From positions 224,967 through 288,966 of the forward strand of contig RAZB01000002.1 of NCBI GenBank assembly GCA_003612515.1: a stretch of 64,000 nt of DNA. The letters are read 5' to 3'. Under the pieces are notes generated by a model. It searched no databases, was not told where the DNA came from, and was given only the letters and a program-made list of their open reading frames with translations. The stretch is from a bacterium D16-34 (lineage in GTDB: Bacteria > Actinomycetota > Coriobacteriia > Coriobacteriales > Eggerthellaceae). Position numbers and translations under genes: made by a program. Below are positions 24,907 through 35,514 of this stretch, one piece after another (position 1 is the stretch's first letter; each line of letters starts with the position of its first letter).

Positions 24907-27843
24907 TTATTCGTCCTCGTCGATACAAGCTATGGCTTCAAGCACTTCATCATATGCAGGCGCATTATTAAAAATGCGTTTAAGGAAATGTCCAGTATAA
25001 CTGCTTTCTATCTTCGACACCTCTTCAGGAGTTCCAGCGGCAACAATAGTGCCACCTCTGTCTCCCCCTTCAGGCCCAAGATCAATAATGTAGTCCGCGC
25101 TTTTAATCACATCAAGATTGTGCTCAATCACCAGTACGGTATTGCCGGCATCTACCAAGCGTTGCAAAACTTCAAGCAATTGCCTTACGTCTTCAAAATG
25201 CAGACCGGTCGTAGGTTCATCCAAGATATAAAACGTCTTGCCAGTTTGACGTTTCTGCAGCTCACTTGCTAGCTTGACGCGCTGAGCTTCTCCACCAGAA
25301 AGTGTAGTTGCTGGTTGTCCAAGTCGAATATAGCCAAGCCCAACATCATGTAAGGTCTGAAGCTTACGCTTGATGCCGGGAATATTCTCAAAGAATTCAA
25401 GAGCATCTTCAACGGTCATATTTAAGACATCAGCGATATTCTTTCCGCGGTAGGTTACCTGCAAGGTTTCGCGGTTATAGCGTTGCCCATTGCAAACTTC
25501 ACAAGGCACAAAGATATCAGGCAGAAAATGCATCTCTATCTTGATCTGCCCATCACCCTTACAAGCCTCACATCTGCCACCGTTTACATTAAAACTAAAA
25601 CGACCAGGCCCATATCCGCGAGCCTTTGACTCCTGAGTGCTGGCGAAAAGAGCTCGAATATCATCCCAAAGTCCAATATAGGTAGCAGGATTTGAGCGTG
25701 GCGTGCGCCCAATAGGACTTTGGTCGATATTGATAACCTTATCTATCTTATCTACCCCAGTAATCTTTTTATATTCGCCAGTCTTGCGATGGGCATGATT
25801 TACCCGGTTCGCAAGGGCAGGCGCTAATGTATCGGTAATAAGCGAACTTTTACCGGAACCAGACACGCCCGTAATGACGGTAAGTGTTCCAAATGGTACT
25901 GATATTGAAACATTTTGCAGGTTGTTTTCCTGAGCACCAGTGAGTTTTAACTCACCGCGTTTTGGATTTCGTCTCTGACGTGGGATGGGAATTTGACGCC
26001 TCCCACTCAAATAATCTGCAGTCATTGAGTGATCAGCGGCGAGTATTTCTTGAGGTGTGCCACATGCAACAACCTCTCCGCCATGTTCACCAGCGCCCGG
26101 ACCCATGTCAATAACATAATCTGCTGCACGAATAGTATCTTCGTCGTGCTCGACAACAATAACCGTATTGCCCAAATCGCGAAGATGTTCCAAGGTAGCA
26201 ATCAAGCGCTCGTTGTCACGCTGGTGCAAGCCAATGGAGGGCTCATCCAAAATATAGAGCACGCCCATAAGACCGGCACCAATCTGAGTTGCGAGACGAA
26301 TGCGTTGTGCTTCGCCGCCTGAAAGTGTAGCGGTTGCTCTATCAAGCGTTAGATAATCAAGTCCCACATCTATTAGGAATTTCAAACGAGCTTTGATTTC
26401 TTTGACAATAGGTTCGGCAATTGTTTTGTCTGCACCCTCAAAGTGCAAATTATCAAAATATTGCAACGATTCAATCGCGCTCATTTTGGTGACATCATAA
26501 ATTGAACAGTCGCGTATGGTTACTGCAAGAATCTCGGGTTTAAGACGCTTGCCATGGCAGGTCTGACAAGGGTTAATGGAAAAATATGTAGCCAGTTTTT
26601 CACGCTGGGTATCACTTTGAGCTTCTTGGAATCTACGCTCTACTGCGGCAATAGCGCCTTCCCACTCAATGTACCAATAGGTTTCACGCCCATCGACCGT
26701 TACATAATCTACGCGAATATTCTCATCACCGATCCCGTAAAGCAAAGCATGTTGTGCCCGTTTAGGCATATCTTCCCAAGGCGTATCTGCAGTTACACCA
26801 ACATGTTCGGCTACCGCGCGCAAGACTTGCGGATAATAGTTGCCGCTCTTGAAAGGAGCAATTGCACCTTCATTTAACGACAGCGATGGGTCTGGAACAA
26901 CAAGGCTCGGATCAACCTCTTCCTTACTACCAATACCTAAACAATCAGGACAGGCACCATATGGTGCGTTGAAACTAAAGTCTCTTGGTTGCAACTCGTC
27001 CATAGAGTGTCCATGCTCGGGACATGCAAGCGCTAAAGAAAAGAGATGCTCTCCAGCACCCAAACCGCCAGTTGCGCCTGACGATTTACCACCACTCTCA
27101 CCTAAGGGTTCACCTTGCGCATCGAGCACTTGAACCAATACACGACCATCAGCGAGCTTAGTAGCCAATTCAACCGCCTCGGCTATACGACTCTGCGCGC
27201 TTTCTTTTAATTGAACTCGATCTACCACTACATCAATAAAGTGCTTATATTTTTTATTGAGCGTATGCGGCTCTGCATCAAGCTTTACTATTTCGCCATC
27301 AATGCGAACGCGACTAAAGCCTTCTTTTTGCAAATCAGCAAACAGTTTGGTGAATTCACCTTTGCGACCAGTCACAACAGGAGCCATAATAATAGCTTTT
27401 GAATCTGGAGATATAGCCAATATTTCATCGGTGACCTGGTCTGTTGTTTGCTTTTTAATAACGCGTCCGCATTCAGGACAGTGAGGAATGCCTACGCGCG
27501 CAAACAAGAGTCGCAGATAATCGTAGATCTCTGTTGTCGTACCGACCGTAGAACGGGGGTTTCTCGAAGTTGTCTTTTGATCAATTGAAACAGCCGGAGA
27601 CAATCCGTCTATGCTATCTAGATCTGGTTTGGACATCTGACCTAAAAACATACGCGCATAGCTTGAAAGGCTCTCAACATATCTGCGTTGCCCTTCTGCA
27701 TACATCGTATCAAAAGCAAGACTTGATTTACCCGAACCAGATAAGCCTGTTATAACTACAAGCTTATCTCGTGGAATGGTCACATCAATATCTTTAAGAT
27801 TGTGCTCACGTGCACCTTTGATAACAATCTCATTTTGACACAT
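24907..27843 (-). CDS. uvrA: Excinuclease ABC subunit A
   Basis: A 978-residue UvrA, the damage-sensing ATPase of nucleotide excision repair. Both ABC ATPase halves are complete: Walker [10 protein letters not shown] near residue 34 and GVSGSGKSS near residue 660, with two LSGGEAQR signatures. The zinc-binding CxxC pairs are present ([22 protein letters not shown]; the C-terminal zinc finger CEACKGDGQ...CEVCNGQRY). Length is as in other bacteria, with an acidic C-terminus. Its neighbours are unrelated; uvrB and uvrC are not in the window. The upstream 220 bases up to the YgbA-like gene are a divergent promoter region with no further feature I can name. Confidence 0.97.
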   Translation of the reverse strand: MCQNEIVIKGAREHNLKDIDVTIPRDKLVVITGLSGSGKSSLAFDTMYAEGQRRYVESLSSYARMFLGQMSKPDLDSIDGLSPAVSIDQKTTSRNPRSTVGTTTEIYDYLRLLFARVGIPHCPECGRVIKKQTTDQVTDEILAISPDSKAIIMAPVVTGRKGEFTKLFADLQKEGFSRVRIDGEIVKLDAEPHTLNKKYKHFIDVVVDRVQLKESAQSRIAEAVELATKLADGRVLVQVLDAQGEPLGESGGKSSGATGGLGAGEHLFSLALACPEHGHSMDELQPRDFSFNAPYGACPDCLGIGSKEEVDPSLVVPDPSLSLNEGAIAPFKSGNYYPQVLRAVAEHVGVTADTPWEDMPKRAQHALLYGIGDENIRVDYVTVDGRETYWYIEWEGAIAAVERRFQEAQSDTQREKLATYFSINPCQTCHGKRLKPEILAVTIRDCSIYDVTKMSAIESLQYFDNLHFEGADKTIAEPIVKEIKARLKFLIDVGLDYLTLDRATATLSGGEAQRIRLATQIGAGLMGVLYILDEPSIGLHQRDNERLIATLEHLRDLGNTVIVVEHDEDTIRAADYVIDMGPGAGEHGGEVVACGTPQEILAADHSMTADYLSGRRQIPIPRQRRNPKRGELKLTGAQENNLQNVSISVPFGTLTVITGVSGSGKSSLITDTLAPALANRVNHAHRKTGEYKKITGVDKIDKVINIDQSPIGRTPRSNPATYIGLWDDIRALFASTQESKARGYGPGRFSFNVNGGRCEACKGDGQIKIEMHFLPDIFVPCEVCNGQRYNRETLQVTYRGKNIADVLNMTVEDALEFFENIPGIKRKLQTLHDVGLGYIRLGQPATTLSGGEAQRVKLASELQKRQTGKTFYILDEPTTGLHFEDVRQLLEVLQRLVDAGNTVLVIEHNLDVIKSADYIIDLGPEGGDRGGTIVAAGTPEEVSKIESSYTGHFLKRIFNNAPAYDEVLEAIACIDEDE

Positions 27844-28063
27844 ACGACAAACTCTCTCATAAGTTCAAAGAAACAATTACTGATTTTGCCTTATTCTAAC
27901 TCATTGCTCTTACAAAACATATGTTCGTTTTTTGCTTTCACAAACGCTATATATTTCCCCACCATTTTCTCGTGGAGATTTATTGGCTGAAAGACAATTC
28001 TCGTCCTTCGAGCGAACTGGTTTGGTAGGCTTCAAGATAAATCCAGCAGATCAAAGGGCATGC

Positions 28064-28414
28064 ATGACACAAAAGCAACTGACTAAAACCGAAAAACGGC
28101 GACAACGCGAGATGAAAACCTTATCGCAGATGATTGCGCTGTACTGCGCGGGAAATCATAGTGATCGGACACGAAATACTCAAGCATATTGCAAAGAGGC
28201 AGTCTGTGACCAATGCGCCCAGCTTGATACGTATGCGGTAGAGCGCACAAAATACTGCAAACAGATGGAGACAAAAACTTCTTGCGATGAATGTCCGTAT
28301 CATTGTTACAAACCACAGATGCGCGAACAGGTCAGAGAGGTTATGCGCTATAGTGGCCCGCGCATGATAACGAGACACCCTATCGCAGCTGTTCGTCATC
28401 TCATAGGCAAGTAA
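28064..28414 (+). CDS. YgbA-like protein (nitrous oxide-stimulated promoter family)
   Basis: A 116-residue Cys-rich protein. Conserved blocks match the YgbA family in order: REMKTLSQMIALYC, then CDQCAQLDTYAVERTKYC, CDECPYHCYKP and VMRYSGPRMITRHP. The clustered Cys/His pairs suggest a bound metal or iron-sulfur centre. In enteric bacteria ygbA is controlled by the nitric-oxide sensor NsrR and aids recovery from nitrosative stress; transferring that role here is inference. I begin at the ATG at 28064, with AAAGGG 5 bases ahead; the frame extends upstream to 27932 without family similarity. Single gene, divergent from uvrA. Confidence 0.85.
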   Translation: MTQKQLTKTEKRRQREMKTLSQMIALYCAGNHSDRTRNTQAYCKEAVCDQCAQLDTYAVERTKYCKQMETKTSCDECPYHCYKPQMREQVREVMRYSGPRMITRHPIAAVRHLIGK

Positions 28415-28447
28415 ACATATCGCACATGATTTAAAAGGGAGTTTTCA

Positions 28448-28888
28448 TTATTGTGCGCTTGCATGCGCAAAAGCACGGATGAGAAAGGTAATGCCAGCAA
28501 TGGCTAACGCCGCACCAAGTCCGGTATAAAAAAAGGCAATAAACCATGTTGGTACAAAACCCGATGCTCGCAATAGAATACCGCCGCCCATCATAACAGC
28601 CATAATCAGATACCCTCGCCGATCTAAAAATTTCACTACGGCTGTTTTTGTCCCACGATAGCTGGTGATACGCTCGGTATGCTTATTGACCATTTTGCGA
28701 AATACAAAGAGGTGGAACGCTAGAAAAATCGCTAGCGTTCCACCCATAAGAACTAAAGTAATCCAACCTTGCTGGTTAGAGTAAGCACCAATACCCATAG
28801 CGAAAACATTAACCCCCGCTATAAGCCACACAAGCCCCGCAATAATCATGAGCGTGTGCGATGATACTTTTCCCAAATTATTCAGCAT
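28448..28888 (-). CDS. Small four-span membrane protein, unknown function
   Basis: A 146-residue, strongly hydrophobic protein with four likely membrane segments (about residues 12-35, 41-63, 91-108 and 114-138) and a basic loop after the second. I do not recognise a family. Its start lies 11 bases inside the end of the upstream lipoprotein gene, so the two are translated together and may work together at the membrane. Nothing suggests a transporter or enzyme motif. Confidence 0.65.
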   Translation of the reverse strand: MLNNLGKVSSHTLMIIAGLVWLIAGVNVFAMGIGAYSNQQGWITLVLMGGTLAIFLAFHLFVFRKMVNKHTERITSYRGTKTAVVKFLDRRGYLIMAVMMGGGILLRASGFVPTWFIAFFYTGLGAALAIAGITFLIRAFAHASAQ

Positions 28889-29420
28889 AAGCTCCTGCTA
28901 GATAACCAAGATCGCCAATCTCTACGGTCTCAACGGCAATATTACCCTGCGATGCTGGGCCTGCAACAACAATAACGCTGCCAACGCTGAGCTCAGGAAT
29001 CTCAAGGAGTTCATCTCCAGCTGAGTCAACATAGGTTACCTGGTCACTTTCAAAGGTAATAGCTTCTTCGCTTTCAGGCTGGAAACCATAACCTTCGCCA
29101 CCTTCTTTAGGCTCAACTATATTACCCTCGATGCAGGTGACTTTGTTACCCTCAAGTTCAGTTACTTGAACAATGAGTGTCTCACGATCAACATTTTCAT
29201 TTGACGCTTCACCGTTTTCGGTCTTTTCTTCGCCTTGAGCATTAGCGGATAGCTCTTGCTTCTCTTTCCACTCATCAACACCTTGAGTTACCGTCGATGT
29301 CTGGGTAGTGGGTACCTCAGGCGCAAAATTCTCATCATCCTGAGCGCAACCGCTAAGCGCAAAGACGACACCACAAGCAAGTGCCGCTGCTGATACTGTT
29401 GCAATGATTTTCTTGTTCAT
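28878..29420 (-). CDS. Lipoprotein, unknown function
   Basis: A 180-residue secreted lipoprotein. A basic start (MNKK) and hydrophobic stretch end in the lipobox ALSGC, with the acylated Cys at residue 25. A Glu/Thr/Asn-rich linker (about 30-75) follows. The C-terminal domain of short beta-like repeats (EGNKVTCIEGNIVEP, FESDQVTYVD, SVGSVIVVAGP) resembles small OB/beta-barrel modules in other coriobacterial lipoproteins, but no family is recognised. The four-span membrane protein gene overlaps its end. The 257 bases upstream, to the recombinase stop, are AT-rich and should hold its promoter; I see no other feature there. Confidence 0.75.
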   Translation of the reverse strand: MNKKIIATVSAAALACGVVFALSGCAQDDENFAPEVPTTQTSTVTQGVDEWKEKQELSANAQGEEKTENGEASNENVDRETLIVQVTELEGNKVTCIEGNIVEPKEGGEGYGFQPESEEAITFESDQVTYVDSAGDELLEIPELSVGSVIVVAGPASQGNIAVETVEIGDLGYLAGAYAE

Positions 29421-29677
29421 TGTTTGTTCCTTTCAACGTTATGAGTTAAGTACTCCGTTGGTTAGCTGCATTTCATACAACTCATATTATTGTTGCGAGC
29501 AAAACAACAAATCATGAGATAAAGGATAATCTGTTTTGTTCGAGTATGAACTCTGACACCTAAACGCAACCTTAAAAGACCATATTTCAAATAGAGTAAT
29601 AAGTAAGTTTGTCGAATAGCATAGCTTGAGCAAAACAAACCTTACGTAGGAGGGTGAACCTTAGGCGCATATAAACC

Positions 29678-30628
29678 TTAAGCACGAGGATGCGCTTGTA
29701 GGTGCACCTCTTGTAGGCGCCTTGGACTTAAGTGCGTGTAAACTTGCGTCGTCGAGAGGTTTGCATGCCCAAGCATCTCCTGCACACTACGCAAATCAGC
29801 TCCCCCCTCAAGCAAATCCGTCGCGAACGTATGACGCATGTCATGAGGAGTTAAACGACTATCAAGTCCAGCTTGCATAACCGTTGCCTTAAACATTTTA
29901 CGCATCGCATCGGTTCCCATCTGATTTCCCCGCGATGAAACGAAAAAAAACTCGCAATGATGGCTTCCGAGCAATTGTGTACGTGCAGTACGCAAGTAAA
30001 TTCGCATAGAAGAGAGCGCTAAATCATGCAAAGGAATAATGCGTTCTTTTGACCCCTTACCCAAGACTTTAACCTGCGCAGACGCAAAATCTACGTTTGA
30101 AACCAAAAGTGTGGAGGCTTCAGAAATACGCGCTCCACAGGCATATAAAAACTCTAATATAGCCTGGTCACGTACGTCATTAGGCGTTTGCTGGCGAGGG
30201 TTTCCTTCAAGATCTATGGCAGCGTGAACACTCAACAGTTTGACCATGTCGTGCGGTTGCAAAACATGAGGAAGTGTTTTTGGTTGCTTGGGGCCTTGCA
30301 AAACGGTTGCCGGGTCGCACTCGCTGTGTCCGGTCACACACATCCACTGATAAAACGTACGAAGTGCTGATAGCTTTCTATTGATAGTACTTCTTTGGTA
30401 TTGCGCCTCATCGAGCATACTCAAGTAGCGGCGCATCTGACGATGGGTTACTTTTGTGATATCAAGATCTTCACGTGCACACCAACGAGCGTAATCAATC
30501 AAATCGGATCTATATGCGCGTAAGGTATGTTCTGAAATATTGCGCTCAGTGGCGAACTCATAGCAAAATGCATTGACGATATCTGAAACCTCAACGCTTA
30601 ACTGACAGATATCTTCAGACTCAGTCAT
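29678..30628 (-). CDS. Tyrosine recombinase, XerC/XerD type
   Basis: A 316-residue tyrosine recombinase. The N-terminal SAM-like DNA-binding domain spans about residues 12-100. The catalytic domain has all active residues: Arg167 (ACGARISE), Lys in GKGSKER (about 191), His262 and Arg265 (PHDMRHTFAT), His288 (LGHAN) and nucleophile Tyr297 (QVYTHL). This is the pattern of host Xer enzymes that resolve chromosome dimers; the position just after trmFO resembles the trmFO-xerC pair of Firmicutes, so XerC is most likely. ATG 30628 follows GAGGGAG and starts 14 bases after the trmFO stop. No integrase-associated phage genes are nearby. Confidence 0.88.
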   Translation of the reverse strand: MTESEDICQLSVEVSDIVNAFCYEFATERNISEHTLRAYRSDLIDYARWCAREDLDITKVTHRQMRRYLSMLDEAQYQRSTINRKLSALRTFYQWMCVTGHSECDPATVLQGPKQPKTLPHVLQPHDMVKLLSVHAAIDLEGNPRQQTPNDVRDQAILEFLYACGARISEASTLLVSNVDFASAQVKVLGKGSKERIIPLHDLALSSMRIYLRTARTQLLGSHHCEFFFVSSRGNQMGTDAMRKMFKATVMQAGLDSRLTPHDMRHTFATDLLEGGADLRSVQEMLGHANLSTTQVYTHLSPRRLQEVHLQAHPRA

Positions 30629-30642
30629 TTCGATACTCCCTC

Positions 30643-32061
30643 TTACAAAAGACCAAGTTTTTGCAATTCTTCGCAATACTTTTCGCAGGCATCACTGCCG
30701 CGACAAGCATATGCTCGATAACGCTCTCCTTTATTTTTTATCCGCGTTTCAAGTGGCTCTATAATTCCGAAATTCACATGCATCGGCTGGTAGTCAGCTG
30801 TAGCCTCATCAGTAGCATATGCCAACAAAGCCCCAAATGCCATAGTCTTTGGCACAGATGGCGTTTCAATTTGGCAAAGATATGCGCTTACTTCAATTGC
30901 AGCGTGAAGACCAGATCGTATTGCTTCAACATAGCCTTCTGTACCTCCAAGCTGTCCTGCCACGAACAGTGGAACACCCAACTTGCTTGCTTGTGGGGTG
31001 ACCAACCGAAGTGATCTGTCTAACAACTTTGGCGCATTAACAAAGGTGTTTCTATGCATAACCCCAAAACGCGCAAACTCGGCGTTTTCTAAACCGGGAA
31101 TCATGCGAAAGATGCGCTTTTGTTCGCCAAAAGTAAGATTTGTCTGAAATCCTACCAGGTTATAGCTTTGACGTTCTCTGTCTTCGGAGCGCAACTGAAG
31201 CACTGCCCAAGGACGTCGTCCAGTTCGCGGATCAGTGAGTCCCACTGGCTTAAGCGTTCCAAACCGAGGTGCATCGTGCCCCTTGCGAGCAATCTCTTCA
31301 ATTGGTTGACAGGCGGAAAAAAGCTCCTTTGTCTCAAAAGATTTCGCAATAACACGATCTGCTGCCACCAATTCATCAATAAAGGCATCGTATTCTTCTT
31401 GGGTAAACGGAGCGTTGACGTAGTCTCCTACATTGTTTTCAGTAGCGTCCTCGTATCGACTCTGAATAAAGAGTTTGTCGAAATCAAGCGAATCTGCCAT
31501 GACAATAGGCGCCGCCGCATCATAAAAAGCCATATGCTCCACGCCGGTGAACTCTTGTAATTGAGCAGCAAGCTTATCTGAGGTAAGCGGTCCGGTTGCC
31601 AAAATCACCGCAGAAGCGTCTTTTGCAATATGTGCAATGTCGTCCACTTCTTCATGGTGCACTTCGATGAGCGGATTTGATTCAATCGCCTGTGTGATTG
31701 CACGTGCAAATGCTTCACGATCCACCGCCAGCGCACCACCAGCCGCAACAGCATGTTCGCACGCAAAATAGTAAAGTGAAGAATCCAACTGCTTAAGCTC
31801 TGCTTTTAGCATACCAGCAGCACTTTCTGGCTTTGTGCTCTTAAGCGAATTGGAACAGACTAACTCTGCAAAGTATTCGGTCTTATGTACAACAGTTTGC
31901 ACAGAAGGTCGCATCTCATAGAGGCGAACAGAAATATCTCGCTTGGCAAGCTGCAAGGCTGCTTCACTTCCAGCCAATCCCCCACCAATGACAACAACAG
32001 GGTTGCTGCAAGTTGCAGCAACCCCTTGAGGTTGTAACGCTTCGTTTGACGCAAGTGCCAT
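30643..32061 (-). CDS. trmFO: Folate-dependent tRNA (uracil-54) methyltransferase TrmFO
   Basis: A 472-residue FAD enzyme making ribothymidine at position 54 of tRNA from methylene-tetrahydrofolate. It has the GidA-related dinucleotide fold VVVIGGGLAGSEAA near residues 22-35, the family motif LVCSNSLKS, and CQPIEEIARKGHDAPRFGTLKPVGL, including the redox Cys region. Length is typical. Its ATG overlaps the leuA stop by one base (TAATG), an odd but clear coupling of a tRNA enzyme to amino acid biosynthesis; the recombinase follows. The first 17 residues precede the conserved fold, so the start might be slightly later, but the overlap favours 32061. Confidence 0.95.
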   Translation of the reverse strand: MALASNEALQPQGVAATCSNPVVVIGGGLAGSEAALQLAKRDISVRLYEMRPSVQTVVHKTEYFAELVCSNSLKSTKPESAAGMLKAELKQLDSSLYYFACEHAVAAGGALAVDREAFARAITQAIESNPLIEVHHEEVDDIAHIAKDASAVILATGPLTSDKLAAQLQEFTGVEHMAFYDAAAPIVMADSLDFDKLFIQSRYEDATENNVGDYVNAPFTQEEYDAFIDELVAADRVIAKSFETKELFSACQPIEEIARKGHDAPRFGTLKPVGLTDPRTGRRPWAVLQLRSEDRERQSYNLVGFQTNLTFGEQKRIFRMIPGLENAEFARFGVMHRNTFVNAPKLLDRSLRLVTPQASKLGVPLFVAGQLGGTEGYVEAIRSGLHAAIEVSAYLCQIETPSVPKTMAFGALLAYATDEATADYQPMHVNFGIIEPLETRIKNKGERYRAYACRGSDACEKYCEELQKLGLL

Positions 32062-33596
32062 TATGAGCGCCTACGCTCCTGCTTGTCAGTCAGCAAACGA
32101 TTGAGCGCGTTGAGATATGCCTTAGTAGAAGAAACGATAATATCGCCGTCTGCGCCGCGACCGGTGTAGATCTCCCCATCAGGAGCAGTAACGCGAATGG
32201 TAACCTCACCTAAAGCGTTAATGCCGCGCGTGACCGATTGCACCGAAAACTCTGAAAGTTCGTTATCTACCTGAACGATTTTGTTGACAGCCTTATAGAC
32301 CGCATCAACCGGACCGGTACCAAAATCACAAGCGGTAACTACCTGATCTGCCTGATTCTTAAGGGTTACTGTCGCAGTTGGCTTCAATGGGAAACCACAG
32401 CTTATCTGCACAGACTCAAGAGTAAAGAGTGCATGCTCTTCGCGATCGTGCTCATTAATGAGGCTTTCCAAGTCTTCGTCATAGACTTCTTTTTTGCGAT
32501 CAGCAAGATTTAAGAATGCTTCATATACCTGATCAAGCGCTTCGCCCTCAAGCTCATATCCAAGCTCTTCTAAACGATGCTTCAAAGCTGCATGTCCAGA
32601 ACGTGCAGTCAACACAATCTGACTTTGGCCTGCACCAACCTCAGCAGGATCGATAATCTCATAGGTATCGCGCTTCTTCAGAACACCATCTTGGTGAATT
32701 CCTGATGAATGAGCAAAAGCATTTGCGCCAACAATGGATTTGTTCGCCTGAACGTTCATACCAGTAATTGAGCTCACCAAACGGCTTGCTTTAATAAACT
32801 CGCGCGTATTGATGTCGGTATGCGCATCAAGCTCATCCTGATGCATCTTAATAGACATAACCACTTCTTCCATAGCGGTATTGCCAGCACGCTCACCAAG
32901 ACCATTAATGGTACATTCAACTTGACGAGCACCATTTTTAACGCCTGCAAGCGAAAGAGCTGTTGCCATACCTAAGTCATTATGGCAATGAACAGATATG
33001 GTGACCCGATCAATTCCATTTACGTTATCTACGAGATATTTGATACGACGACCAAATTCTTCAGGAAGTGAATATCCGGTCGTGTCAGGGATATTTACAA
33101 CGGTTGCACCCGCATCAACGACCGCTTGGATGACGCGTACTAAAAAGTCATAGTCTGAACGACCTGCATCTTCTGCATAGAATTGCACGTCTTCGACGTA
33201 GTTACGCGCATATTTAACGCATTTAACAGCGCGCTCTACACACTCGTCTTCAGTAATGCGAAGTTTATCGCGCATGTGCGAGGGGCTCACGCCAATGCCG
33301 GTATGAATACGAGGACGTTTTGCATATTTCAGCGCATCAGCTGCCGCATCAATGTCTTTTTCGACAGCACGAGTCAGCGCGCAAACGACAGCCTGGTCCC
33401 CTGCAAGTTCAGCAATACGACGAACTGATTCAAAATCACCGGGGCTCGAAATAGGAAAACCAGCTTCAATAACATCAACATTGAGACGTAGTAGTTGACG
33501 TGCTACGACAAGTTTTTCCTCGGTATTCATAGAGGCGCCTGGTGATTGCTCACCATCGCGCAACGTGGTGTCAAAAATGTCGATCTTGCGAGTCAT
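32061..33596 (-). CDS. leuA: 2-isopropylmalate synthase
   Basis: A 511-residue LeuA, condensing acetyl-CoA and 2-oxoisovalerate in the first step of leucine synthesis. The TIM-barrel start [16 protein letters not shown], the metal-binding HCHNDLGMA and NGLGERAGN are intact. The C-terminal regulatory LeuA dimer domain that senses leucine is present (about residues 390-500). LeuB, LeuC and LeuD are not in the window. A hairpin lies in the 117-base gap to serA, and the gene is coupled to trmFO at its end. A GGA-type ribosome-binding site precedes ATG 33596. Confidence 0.95.
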   Translation of the reverse strand: MTRKIDIFDTTLRDGEQSPGASMNTEEKLVVARQLLRLNVDVIEAGFPISSPGDFESVRRIAELAGDQAVVCALTRAVEKDIDAAADALKYAKRPRIHTGIGVSPSHMRDKLRITEDECVERAVKCVKYARNYVEDVQFYAEDAGRSDYDFLVRVIQAVVDAGATVVNIPDTTGYSLPEEFGRRIKYLVDNVNGIDRVTISVHCHNDLGMATALSLAGVKNGARQVECTINGLGERAGNTAMEEVVMSIKMHQDELDAHTDINTREFIKASRLVSSITGMNVQANKSIVGANAFAHSSGIHQDGVLKKRDTYEIIDPAEVGAGQSQIVLTARSGHAALKHRLEELGYELEGEALDQVYEAFLNLADRKKEVYDEDLESLINEHDREEHALFTLESVQISCGFPLKPTATVTLKNQADQVVTACDFGTGPVDAVYKAVNKIVQVDNELSEFSVQSVTRGINALGEVTIRVTAPDGEIYTGRGADGDIIVSSTKAYLNALNRLLTDKQERRRS

Positions 33597-33630
33597 AAAT
33601 GAGCACGTCCTTTCTTATAAACGTCAAAAC

Positions 33631-33673
33631 CGCCAATCAGCGCAATCCCTCAATAAATGATGACAGATTGGCG
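33631..33673 (-). terminator. Hairpin between serA and leuA
   Basis: Arms CGCCAATC (33631-33638) and GATTGGCG (33666-33673) with a 27-base loop. Reading leftward the hairpin ends in GGTTTTGACG. It may end the upstream transcript partly or act as an attenuator before leuA; the weak T-run and long loop keep this uncertain. Confidence 0.35.
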
Positions 33674-33713
33674 AATTATTTTATCACTGTTCGCCCTGTT
33701 CGATATTGCCAAC

Positions 33714-35294
33714 TTAGAGTTTAATTACCCAAAGATTTTTAAGATCACCAATAGCCTCATGCAAACGAGCTATAACATCGTCAGTTATTTCACCTTCGAT
33801 GTTCATATAAACCAAAACGCACTCTTCAGAGGCCTTTTCTCCAATTTGCATCGTGGTGATATTGATGCCCGCTTCGCCCAAAATGGTACCGATGATGCCC
33901 ATGCGACCAGCAGCGTCAGGATATTCAAACACCAGCGAGGTTAACCCAGGTGCGATATCTAGGCGATACCCAAGCAAAGAAACAATTCGTGGTGTAGCCG
34001 CAGGACCTGAGAGCATAGCGCTCACCTCAAAACCATCAGCTTCAATGCGCACCATTGATGCATATTCATGCGCGTCATACTCAAATGCCGTTGTCGTGCT
34101 TATGCCGTGACGATTTGCTACCGCTTCAGCGTTAACAGGCGTTACTACTGAATCAGACTTATAGGAAAGCAAACCGGAAAGCGCACCAGCTACGAGCATA
34201 GACATATCAGTTCCCACCAAAGAACCTGCCGCTGTAATGCAAAGCGTGTGCGGAAGCGATGTCGAAAGCTGCGCTAAAATTCGACCCATCATCTGACATG
34301 CTGGCACATACGGTCCTACTTTACTTGCGGCTTCCGGCGCAACAGGCGTCATATTGAGCGCCGTTGGGACGAGCGAGCCCTCAAGACCCGCAGCAACATA
34401 TTCGGCAATTTGCACCGCTGCACGGCGTTGAGCTTCACGCGTTGCCGCACCGATACGCGGCGTCAAAATAACGTTGTCGAACTCATGGAGCGGAGAATCG
34501 AGGCAAGGCTCAACTTCATACATATCAATTGCAGCAGCACCAATCTTGCCTGCCGCAATAAAATCAGCCAACGATTTAACGTTGTAGATGCCACCACGTG
34601 CGGTATTAACCAAAATAACGCCATCTTTCATAGCAGCAAACTCATCAGGGCCAAACATGTTGATGGTATCTGGGGTCTTGGGCATATGTACGGTAATAAA
34701 GTCAGCTAAGGGCAAAATCTCTTCGATACTGCCAAACAATTGCACACCAAGTGCTTCAGCACGCTCAGGGCGGCAATACGGGTCATAGCCAATAAGGTTC
34801 ATACCAAATGCTCGCGCACGCTCGGCAACCAAGCCACCAATTCGACCCAAGCCAAAAATGGCAAGTGTCTTTTCAAAAAGCTCGGTACCAACAAATTTAT
34901 TGCGCTCCCACTTCCCTTGTTTCATGGAAGCATTTGCCTGCGGAACACATCCGGCAGCAGCAAGCATCAAGGCCATCGTGTGCTCGGCGGTGCTCACGAT
35001 ATTTGATGTTGGAGCATTGCAAACAATAACACCAGCTTCTGTGGCAGCGACAATGTCGATATTGTCAGTCGTAACGCCTGCACGACCAATTACCTTCAAA
35101 CGCTCTGCGTTATCCAGCACAGCTTGGGTTACTTGGGTAGCTGAGCGAACAATGAGCGCATCATATTCTGGTACTGCAGCCAAAAGATCTGCTTCTGTCA
35201 TATCAAGGCGAACATCAACCTCATATCCTCGATTGCGAAGAACCTCAATTCCCTCGTCGGATAGCTTCTCGGTTACGAGCACCTTTTTCGACAT
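33714..35294 (-). CDS. serA: D-3-phosphoglycerate dehydrogenase
   Basis: A 526-residue SerA, oxidising 3-phosphoglycerate as the first step of serine synthesis. The catalytic and NAD domains have IFGLGRIGGLVAERA (the Rossmann loop), ARGGIYN and the substrate Arg/His region. An intervening domain (about 310-440) and a C-terminal ACT domain (about 450-526), which binds serine as feedback inhibitor, complete the long bacterial form. ATG 35294 is preceded by AGGGG; an in-frame codon at 35321 is ignored. It stands between ilvC and leuA, an unusual place for serine synthesis. Confidence 0.95.
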   Translation of the reverse strand: MSKKVLVTEKLSDEGIEVLRNRGYEVDVRLDMTEADLLAAVPEYDALIVRSATQVTQAVLDNAERLKVIGRAGVTTDNIDIVAATEAGVIVCNAPTSNIVSTAEHTMALMLAAAGCVPQANASMKQGKWERNKFVGTELFEKTLAIFGLGRIGGLVAERARAFGMNLIGYDPYCRPERAEALGVQLFGSIEEILPLADFITVHMPKTPDTINMFGPDEFAAMKDGVILVNTARGGIYNVKSLADFIAAGKIGAAAIDMYEVEPCLDSPLHEFDNVILTPRIGAATREAQRRAAVQIAEYVAAGLEGSLVPTALNMTPVAPEAASKVGPYVPACQMMGRILAQLSTSLPHTLCITAAGSLVGTDMSMLVAGALSGLLSYKSDSVVTPVNAEAVANRHGISTTTAFEYDAHEYASMVRIEADGFEVSAMLSGPAATPRIVSLLGYRLDIAPGLTSLVFEYPDAAGRMGIIGTILGEAGINITTMQIGEKASEECVLVYMNIEGEITDDVIARLHEAIGDLKNLWVIKL

Positions 35295-35413
35295 AACAAA
35301 ACCCCTATCTCTTCTCATCACAGTGCTGATATGTCTACTAAGTCATAGTGTAGCCGAGCAATGTGTTTTGGTAGGTATATCTTATCTGACCAGACCGATA
35401 TTTACGGTACACA

Positions 35414-35461
35414 ACACCTCCGATCATGCATTGCATACGTACAACACAAAACCGGAGGTGT
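35414..35461 (-). other. Inverted repeat in the ilvC-serA gap
   Basis: Exact 9-base arms ACACCTCCG (35414-35422) and CGGAGGTGT (35453-35461) with a 30-base loop containing a smaller ATGCAATGCAT palindrome. It lies in the 220-base gap after ilvC. No T-run follows, so it is a possible mRNA processing or regulatory stem more than a terminator. I see no other feature in this gap. Confidence 0.4.
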
Positions 35462-35514
35462 GAAAAATACGCTTATAAACGCTCTATCTGAGAGTTGTTT
35501 TGAAGAGGGGCTGA

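Noticed and set aside
29678..30628. Tyrosine recombinase as a sign of an integrated phage or island
   Set aside because: It is of host Xer type, sits beside trmFO as in other genomes, and no att-like repeats or phage genes are near.
34858..35463. A 201-codon open frame opposite serA and its leader
   Set aside because: It is antisense to a fully conserved serA and shows no domain or start signal.
35295..35514. A second T-box or riboswitch before serA
   Set aside because: The gap has one 9-base inverted repeat but no AGAGAG, GGTG or UGGN-type motifs and no T-run terminator.
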